From CAMEGH01 sp964513905 (GTDB lineage: Bacteria > Patescibacteriota > Saccharimonadia > Saccharimonadales > Saccharimonadaceae): a DNA stretch of 6,186 bases. Positions within the stretch are counted from its first letter, which is position 1, and the number at the start of each line of letters is the position of its first letter. The notes beneath the pieces are model-generated. The model saw only the letters and a program-made list of their open reading frames with translations, was not told where the DNA came from and ran no database searches. A program made the translations under genes and the position numbers. The stretch is from assembly GCA_964513905.1 (NCBI GenBank), contig CAZENS010000028.1:1-6186 (forward strand), read 5' to 3'. Shown one piece after another: positions 1 through 4,339 of this stretch.

Positions 1-83
1 CCAATACCGTCCCCGTTTGAATCGAAAAAACTTCTTGGGTAAATTTGATAAATTGCGTTTACGTCTTGCCAAGGCTTACTCAT
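1..83 (-). CDS. GH13 alpha-glucosidase/alpha-amylase family protein, N-terminal fragment (runs off window)
   Basis: Reading the minus strand from the ATG at 81-83 gives 27 full codons with no stop up to the window edge. The peptide starts MSKPWQDVNAIYQIYPRSF and continues with DSNGDGIG. This matches the start of GH13 alpha-glucosidases, oligo-1,6-glucosidases and related enzymes, where QIYPRSF forms the first barrel strand and D21-x-N23-x-D25-G26 is the calcium-binding loop. Family knowledge: these enzymes hydrolyse or transfer alpha-glucosyl units of maltose, isomaltose, sucrose or trehalose. The catalytic Asp/Glu/Asp lie outside the window, so the substrate cannot be called. There is no signal peptide, so it is probably cytoplasmic. 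The gene is separated from the upstream tRNA by a terminator and has a possible promoter so close to the ATG that the message may be leaderless. Family assignment is confident from this short signature; the subfamily is unknown. Confidence 0.85.
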   Translation of the reverse strand, partial: MSKPWQDVNAIYQIYPRSFFDSNGDGI

Positions 84-89
84 GCTTCT

Positions 90-95
90 ATCATA
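90..95 (-). promoter_or_regulatory. Possible -10 element for the GH13 gene (leaderless?)
   Basis: The minus strand reads TATGAT (5 of 6 to TATAAT), followed by six bases (AGAAGC) and then the ATG at 83. Standard spacing would place the transcription start at or next to the A of the start codon. No GGAGG-like ribosome site precedes the ATG. The -35 region is poor (at best 3 of 6), so this is a tentative call. AT-rich alternatives TATTAA (113-118) and TATTAT (122-127) lie further upstream and also lack good -35 partners. Confidence 0.3.
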
Positions 96-136
96 CCGCA
101 AAATGCTTATGTTTAATACCAATAATACAGGGTAAC

Positions 137-161
137 AAAAAAACGCCCTTGCGGACGTTTT
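137..161 (-). terminator. Rho-independent terminator after tRNA-Leu
   Basis: On the minus strand AAAACGTCC pairs with GGGCGTTTT around a GCAA tetraloop of the stable GNRA class. This gives nine base pairs including one G-U, and the 3' arm runs into a total of seven T (143-137). It begins ten bases after the encoded CCA of tRNA-Leu. It insulates the tRNA from the downstream GH13 gene. The A-run on the other side makes it weakly bidirectional, although no plus-strand gene needs it. Confidence 0.9.
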
Positions 162-171
162 ATATTATACC

Positions 172-256
172 TGGTGCGCGAGAAAGGACTTGAACCTTCA
201 CGCCATACGGCACGTGCTCCTAAGGCACGCGTGTCTACCAATTCCACCACTCGCGC
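172..256 (-). tRNA. tRNA-Leu (anticodon UAG), CCA encoded
   Basis: The 85-nt minus-strand sequence folds as a class II tRNA. The acceptor stem GCGCGAG/CTCGCGC pairs perfectly, with discriminator A and a genomically encoded CCA at 174-172. The D-loop region has the leucine-type TGGAATTGGTAGAC. The anticodon stem CGTGC/GCACG encloses the loop CTTAGGA, which has U33, anticodon UAG (222-220) and G37. The long variable arm has a GCC/GGC stem with GTAT loop. The T arm is GAAGG, TTCAAGT, CCTTT with one G-U pair. The long variable arm, the anticodon and discriminator A73 agree on leucine, reading CUA and probably other CUN codons by wobble. There is no intron. It has its own promoter (287-315) and terminator (137-161), so it looks like a monocistronic tRNA transcript with a leader of roughly 24 nt. 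Confidence 0.97.
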
Positions 257-286
257 ATATACCAAAATCTGGTGTGGTGTACACGT

Positions 287-315
287 AGTATATCAAATGT
301 TCGAACAATTGACCA
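287..315 (-). promoter_or_regulatory. Sigma70-type promoter of tRNA-Leu
   Basis: The minus strand has TGGTCA (315-310, 4 of 6 to TTGACA), a 17-bp spacer and TATACT (292-287, 5 of 6 to TATAAT). Initiation would fall near 280, about 24 bases before the mature tRNA 5' end. The element lies between the GNAT stop codon (329-331) and the tRNA, so the tRNA need not depend on read-through. The spacer contains the palindrome TGTTCGAACA (298-307). Confidence 0.65.
298..307. repeat. Perfect 10-bp palindrome inside the tRNA-Leu promoter spacer
   Basis: TGTTCGAACA is its own reverse complement and lies entirely between the -35 and -10 hexamers of the predicted tRNA promoter. A site here could bind a small dimeric regulator and block polymerase. 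A 10-bp palindrome can also arise by chance, so an operator role is only a suggestion. Confidence 0.3.
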
Positions 316-328
316 GATATTTTTAGAT

Positions 329-862
329 TTATTTTGGATCGTACGTCATTAGTATACGGCCGTTCTCTTCAGAAATCTGCTGATACCCAAACTTACGATA
401 AAGACTCTGTGCCGCGATATTATTAACGCCCGTTTCAAGCCAGACCCGCTCCTGTCTGTTTTCATCTTGCTCCAACGACTGCTGAGCTGCACCCATAAAG
501 GGGCGAGCCGCACCTTTTCCCTGCGCACCTTCGTATAGCCTAATTGCAAACGTCAAATTAGAATCTGCCTCGTCGCGTCGAGCCTCTCCATACCAAATAA
601 TTCCTCTAATTGCCGTATCACCAAGTGTATACACTGCCCTGTACGGGCTATTATCATGCCACTGATGCGCTGTTTCTCTATCACAAAATCGGCGTGCAGC
701 ATCTCCGCCTGTTTCTGCTGTATTTATATGTTTTTGAAGAGATAACTCTGGAAGCGCCTGAGCCAACTCATCGCTCCAGCCTCTATATACCTCGAACCCT
801 CTCTCCTCCAAAATATCGGCAGATTCATTTGTTACCTTCTGTAAATTTTTATTCCACTCCAT
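329..862 (-). CDS. GNAT-family N-acetyltransferase
   Basis: Predicted to transfer an acetyl group from acetyl-CoA to an amine on an unknown substrate in the cytoplasm. The product is 177 residues. The central strand region RAVYTLGDTAIRGIIWYG (75-92) is followed by motif A with the CoA pyrophosphate loop EGAQGKGAARPF (111-122, a Q-x-x-G-x-A/G signature). Motif B then follows, TGVNNIAAQSLYRKFGYQQI (144-163), the C-terminal alpha4-beta7 segment typical of the fold. The frame extends upstream to a TTG at 898. I chose the ATG at 862 because AAAGGTG lies at ideal distance before it, and because the TTG sits inside the rsmD terminator and upstream of the likely transcription start. It appears monocistronic between two terminators. 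The first 70 residues are acidic/polar and not diagnostic. The GNAT fold is confident; whether it acts on a protein N-terminus, a small molecule or an antibiotic cannot be told. Confidence 0.85.
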   Translation of the reverse strand: MEWNKNLQKVTNESADILEERGFEVYRGWSDELAQALPELSLQKHINTAETGGDAARRFCDRETAHQWHDNSPYRAVYTLGDTAIRGIIWYGEARRDEADSNLTFAIRLYEGAQGKGAARPFMGAAQQSLEQDENRQERVWLETGVNNIAAQSLYRKFGYQQISEENGRILMTYDPK

Positions 863-866
863 CGGA

Positions 867-873
867 CACCTTT
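867..873 (-). promoter_or_regulatory. Ribosome binding site deciding the GNAT start
   Basis: AAAGGTG on the minus strand lies four bases before the ATG at 862 (six counted from AAAGG). It supports initiation there and not at the upstream in-frame TTG at 898, which has no such site and lies in a terminator stem. Confidence 0.7.
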
Positions 874-881
874 CCCCACCG

Positions 882-890
882 TTTATATCA
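882..890 (-). promoter_or_regulatory. Extended -10 promoter of the GNAT gene
   Basis: The minus strand reads TGATATAAA, that is TG-n-TATAAA, an extended -10 element (TATAAA at 887-882). Initiation would fall near 875, giving a leader of about 13 bases that just holds the ribosome site. No recognisable -35 hexamer is present at 16-19 bp upstream, where the rsmD terminator hairpin lies; an extended -10 can compensate for that. Confidence 0.5.
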
Positions 891-894
891 ATAA

Positions 895-929
895 GCAAAA
901 AGGCACCAGCAGTCGCTAGGCCTTTTTGC
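895..929 (-). terminator. Rho-independent terminator closing the phosphomutase-recG-rsmD operon
   Basis: A perfect 10-bp inverted repeat, GCAAAAAGGC (minus 929-920) and GCCTTTTTGC (minus 904-895), is extended inward by CTAGC/GCTGG with one bulged T and a GACT loop. The T-run sits in the 3' arm and is followed by TTATT. The 5' arm begins in the last four sense codons of rsmD and the stop TAG (918-916) is inside the hairpin, so a ribosome finishing rsmD would overlap the structure. The arms are A/T symmetrical, so it could also stop plus-strand transcription. Confidence 0.88.
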
Positions 930-1479
930 GGTAAAATACAAGGGTAGCACCAGAATAACTTCGAGCTACGTCCACCACAACGTCCCTGTTATCTCTAAGA
1001 TTAACACTCTCCTCACACTTACCTGGTTTAGATAATACCATAAGCGCCCCTGGTTTGAGAAGAGTAAAAAGTCGTTCTATTGTGGAAAAGTGACGCTCAT
1101 AATCGTAATAAGGCGGGTCAACCAAAATAATATCAAAGCGCTGATCTGGATTTGTAGATATCCATGAATTAACTCTTGTACGACACAATGTAGTGCGGCC
1201 CCCGTCAAGATGAAGTCTATCGATATTATTTGTAATAATTTTTTGTGCCACCCGACCACTTTCAACAAACGTAGCGTGCGCGGCACCCCTGCTCAACGCC
1301 TCCAAACCAAGAGCACCTGTACCAGCATAGGCATCAAGCACCTTTGCTCCAGCCAGCTCTCCCTGAATTGAATTAAATAGTGCGTTTCGTATTCGTGCTC
1401 CCATAGGGTGCGTTCCACGGCCTCTTGGAGCGTCAAGCACAAGTCCACCAAACTCTCCGCCTATTATTCTCATCCTCAT
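916..1479 (-). CDS. rsmD: 16S rRNA (guanine966-N2)-methyltransferase RsmD
   Basis: Predicted to methylate N2 of G966 (E. coli numbering) of 16S rRNA in the assembling 30S subunit, with S-adenosylmethionine as donor. The product is 187 residues, the usual size for the family. It has the RsmD N-terminus MRIIGG (3-8), then THPMGARIRNALFNSI (23-38) where the family's R-P-T-x-x-R-x-[KR]-E segment lies. SAM motif I is VLDAYAGTGALGLEALSRGA (47-66), the acidic motif II end is E73 (FVES), and the catalytic motif IV is DPPY (121-124). The C-terminal RSYSGATLVFYRK (173-185) is also typical. The start overlaps the upstream gene by four bases (ATGA); GAGGG lies nine bases before the first ATG. The M3 codon (1473) is an alternative start. 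A coaD neighbour, common elsewhere, is not present. Identification is firm; orthology to true RsmD rather than another rRNA N2-guanine methyltransferase rests on the N-terminal motif and length. Confidence 0.92.
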   Translation of the reverse strand: MRMRIIGGEFGGLVLDAPRGRGTHPMGARIRNALFNSIQGELAGAKVLDAYAGTGALGLEALSRGAAHATFVESGRVAQKIITNNIDRLHLDGGRTTLCRTRVNSWISTNPDQRFDIILVDPPYYDYERHFSTIERLFTLLKPGALMVLSKPGKCEESVNLRDNRDVVVDVARSYSGATLVFYRKKA

Positions 1480-2303
1480 GCCGAAACGCCCTCACCCCTC
1501 TTCATGATTGCAGCATACCACCCCATGGCAACTGCTTTTATGATTAACGGAACTAAATCCCTCTTTGTTTCCACCCCCAAATGGCGCGTCCAGCCCTTCT
1601 TTTGAAATTCCTCATACATACCCATGGCATGTATTTTCACTAGAATTTCCTTGTAAAGTGGCCGAAAACCCTCTTTTTCTAATCTCACAATATCGTCACC
1701 GCTAAATGCGTGTCTGTCTTTTGTTAATTTTGCGGTAGAAATCACTGCCGCAACTCCCAGCTCAAAGCTAAAATGAGTTGTCATTACGCCCTTTGCTCCC
1801 CAAAAATCCCAATTGTTTTTTATCTGATGGCGCCTTGTTTCGCCTGGAAGAATAATCTTCTCCTTTGTGCTTGTCCTTGTGGCGTTACCTTCGCCGCCAC
1901 GGAGCTCTTTTAACTTTTCCTCCAGTGGATAATGATGCGCTGGAGTAAGACCATCAACAATTGCATGCGCCATCCAGGCCGCCTCAAACGCAGCGCGTTC
2001 CATATTTCCTTCGTGCAATGCCTTGGACATATTAACACGATGCTCATCAATCATATCTAGTAGCCGAGTATCATTCGGATCATCCGGGTTAATAAAATGC
2101 CATGGCTCGTCTTTGGCGGGACTTTTACGCTTAATACCATCAGGGCCGTTCAACCCCTCATAATGCAGTATTTGGTAAATCGTGGGAAATTTTACGTTAT
2201 GCGGAATAAACGGGCGTAGCTGTCGCTTTGCCACACGGTCAATTTTTTGATGCACACCCATCACACGACCAGATTTAATACGAAATGTTGTTCCCGAATA
2301 CAT
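1476..2303 (-). CDS. Uncharacterised protein with zinc-dependent phospholipase C / P1 nuclease-like metal site
   Basis: The product is 275 residues with no obvious name, but its residues follow the zinc-dependent phospholipase C fold (B. cereus PLC, C. perfringens alpha-toxin; nuclease P1 is related). Seen: H18 in VHQKIDRVAKRQL; D55 in NGPDG; H69 in PWHFINPDDPND, similar to the HFYDPD and HFWDPD segments of the toxins; H113-x3-D117-x5-H123 in AHAIVDGLTPAHHYP, similar to HYFGDIDTPYHP; and H177-x3-E181 in THFSFELG. The first and third helices and the His/Asp/Glu spacings agree with the trinuclear zinc site. A hydrolase acting on a phosphodiester (phospholipid head group or nucleic acid) is inferred, not shown. 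There is no signal peptide or N-terminal Trp ligand, and an insert of about 40 residues lies between H123 and H177. The start is the ATG in TAATG overlapping the recG stop; M15 (2261) is an alternative. It overlaps rsmD by four bases. Metal-site fold likely; activity unknown. Confidence 0.75.
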   Translation of the reverse strand: MYSGTTFRIKSGRVMGVHQKIDRVAKRQLRPFIPHNVKFPTIYQILHYEGLNGPDGIKRKSPAKDEPWHFINPDDPNDTRLLDMIDEHRVNMSKALHEGNMERAAFEAAWMAHAIVDGLTPAHHYPLEEKLKELRGGEGNATRTSTKEKIILPGETRRHQIKNNWDFWGAKGVMTTHFSFELGVAAVISTAKLTKDRHAFSGDDIVRLEKEGFRPLYKEILVKIHAMGMYEEFQKKGWTRHLGVETKRDLVPLIIKAVAMGWYAAIMKRGEGVSA

Positions 2304-4339
2304 TAATTTAGAGTTGTTAATCGCTGATATTTTTTTACGCGAGCTGCTAACTGTTTATATTGTAGCAAATCATCATCAGAATCAATAAATTCACGCGCCG
2401 CCGTCTGCACACGCGAGATTAATTTAGTGTCTGCCAGTGTTGCGATTCTAAGGTTTAATGCGCCGTGTTGCGCTTTACCATATATCTCCCCGGGCCCGCG
2501 CAATCGCAAATCTGCTTCAGCTAGGTAAAATCCATCATTAGATTTTTCAATCTCCCGAAGACGCTGAGTTGGCTTTGCGTTATCACTCGTTACGAGGTGA
2601 CAATAGCTTTGATATGCGCCCCTGCCAACACGTCCGCGTAATTGATGAAGTTGACTCAAACCAAATCGATCTGCATTTTCAATAAGTATCGTCGTAGCAT
2701 TTGGCACGTCTACGCCAACCTCAACAACAGTAGTACTTACAAGTATATCTATTTTACCGCTCGCAAAATCCTGCATCACCGTTTCTTTGTCGTCTGCCTT
2801 CAACTTTCCGTGTAGCAATCCAACTGTACGATGCCGGAATACCGTACTTCGTAGTTTGCGATATTCGGCTTCTACGCTTTTTACGTCATTCTCAGGATTG
2901 TCATCAATCAGACTACAAATTATATAAGCCTGACGTCCCTTTGCTAGTTCGGACTCAATTTGTTCATATAAAGTATCGCTACTTGTCGGCTGCCATATTT
3001 TTGTCTCGATCGGTTGACGACCCGGTGGTAGTTCGTCGAGCACGCTCACCTCTAACTCACCAAAAACTGTCAGCTGAAGCGATCGAGGAATTGGTGTTGC
3101 CGTCATTGCCAATAGATGAGGCATGTGTACAGATTTTTGCAATAATTCTTGCCGCTGCTTGACTCCAAATCGGTGCTGTTCATCAATCACCACAAACCCA
3201 AGTCTATGATATGAAACGGTTTTTTGTATTAATGCGTGCGTCCCGACGACAACATCCACACGGCCCGACTCAATTTCTGAAAGAAGTTGCTTTCTTGCAG
3301 CACCCTTTACGCTGCCAGTTAACAGCGCAACTCGAACGCCAAACGGCGCCAACAACGAGTGAAGTGTTTCGGCATGTTGCGAGGCTAATATCTCGGTTGG
3401 GGCCATTACTGCAGTTTGAAGACCCGATCGTGAACAAGAATATGCTGCCAACCCTGCAACAACAGTTTTTCCAGATCCGACATCCCCCTGCAATAAACGA
3501 TTCATGGGCTCACTCGATTCAAAATCTTGAATGATCTGCCAGGCTGCACGACGCTGCGCATTTGTTAACGCAAACGATAAATTTTTTACAAAGCTCGCAA
3601 TGTCATCTTTTTTAAACGGAATATTCCAGCCGCTCAACTTACTGTTTTCTCGTTTATTTAGCTGGCTCGCAAGCAATAACTCGAATAGTTCCTCGAAAGC
3701 CAATCGCTCCTTGGCTCGAGCAAGCTGCTCTTCGCTAGAAGGAAAATGCATCTCTAAATATGAATCAGCACGAGACAGTAGATTGTACTTTTTTAGTACA
3801 GAAAGCGGCATTGTTTCTGGCATCATCACAATCGTCGGGCGAACGCTGGCAATAAATTTCTTAAGCTGCTGGGGTTTTACATCTTTTATTGCCCTGTACA
3901 CCGGCGCAAGAAACTCCGTATCTTCATCAGTTGACGCAAATGCCTTGGGCTTTTCTACCGCCGGATTTGTGAGCTGATATCGGTTGTACGTAAACTCAAA
4001 ATTCCCGCTGAATAAAAAATCTTTATCTGATTTTAGTTGTGTTGCTCGGTATGGTTGATTAAACCAAACCGCCTTAAGCTTATCGCTGCCATCTGTTAAA
4101 ACAGCAGTTGTAATCCTCATTCCACGACGAACCTGACGAGTTTCAATCGACTCGCATCTAGCAAGAATCGTAACTTTACCCGGCTTAAGCGATGCTATTT
4201 TTGAAACAGCCGAAAAGTCCTCGTGTTTTCGAGGTATCCACTCAATTAAATCAAGGACGGTCTTAATCCCAACACGCAAAAAAGACTTGTTGAGTTTTTC
4301 ACCCACACCCTTAATGTCAGAAACAGCAGAGGTTAGCAT
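2303..4339 (-). CDS. recG: ATP-dependent DNA helicase RecG
   Basis: A branch-migrating superfamily 2 helicase that remodels stalled replication forks and Holliday junctions and dissolves R-loops. The product is 678 residues, close to the 693 of E. coli. The N-terminus has the typical IKGVGEKLNKSFLRVGIKTV (9-28), followed by the wedge OB-fold (about 55-130). The helicase motifs follow in order: GDVGSGKT Walker A (285-292), APTEILASQH (313-322), DEQH Walker B (386-389), TATP (413-416), TTVVEVGVDVP (536-546) and QLHQLRGRVGRG (563-574). The ADLRLRGPGE segment (609-618) and the following GKAQHG (621-626) correspond to the TRG region that couples ATP hydrolysis to translocation, with some divergence. 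The start codon follows the stop of the phosphomutase gene directly (TAAATG); the nearest purine-rich site is 18 bases away, so translation is probably coupled. Its stop shares one base with the next ATG. All catalytic residues are present, so it should be active. Confidence 0.98.
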   Translation of the reverse strand: MLTSAVSDIKGVGEKLNKSFLRVGIKTVLDLIEWIPRKHEDFSAVSKIASLKPGKVTILARCESIETRQVRRGMRITTAVLTDGSDKLKAVWFNQPYRATQLKSDKDFLFSGNFEFTYNRYQLTNPAVEKPKAFASTDEDTEFLAPVYRAIKDVKPQQLKKFIASVRPTIVMMPETMPLSVLKKYNLLSRADSYLEMHFPSSEEQLARAKERLAFEELFELLLASQLNKRENSKLSGWNIPFKKDDIASFVKNLSFALTNAQRRAAWQIIQDFESSEPMNRLLQGDVGSGKTVVAGLAAYSCSRSGLQTAVMAPTEILASQHAETLHSLLAPFGVRVALLTGSVKGAARKQLLSEIESGRVDVVVGTHALIQKTVSYHRLGFVVIDEQHRFGVKQRQELLQKSVHMPHLLAMTATPIPRSLQLTVFGELEVSVLDELPPGRQPIETKIWQPTSSDTLYEQIESELAKGRQAYIICSLIDDNPENDVKSVEAEYRKLRSTVFRHRTVGLLHGKLKADDKETVMQDFASGKIDILVSTTVVEVGVDVPNATTILIENADRFGLSQLHQLRGRVGRGAYQSYCHLVTSDNAKPTQRLREIEKSNDGFYLAEADLRLRGPGEIYGKAQHGALNLRIATLADTKLISRVQTAAREFIDSDDDLLQYKQLAARVKKYQRLTTLN

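Noticed and set aside
164..169. Perfect TATAAT on the minus strand just after the tRNA CCA
   Set aside because: It has no -35 partner and would start transcription directly into the terminator at 137-161; it is best explained as an AT-rich spacer.
298..307. LexA/SOS box
   Set aside because: The known boxes have two separated half-sites (CGAAC-N4-GTTCG type); this is a compact palindrome in a tRNA promoter, so calling LexA would be overreach.
610..894. Open frame on the plus strand opposite the GNAT gene, and similar plus-strand frames opposite recG, the phosphomutase and rsmD
   Set aside because: They lie wholly within strongly supported minus-strand genes, have no family-like motifs and no consistent ribosome sites.
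1476..1478. Possible recoding of TGA as glycine or tryptophan, as in some candidate phyla
   Set aside because: TGA here ends the PLC-like gene exactly in an ATGA overlap with rsmD, and Gly and Trp in all genes use ordinary codons as far as the translations show.
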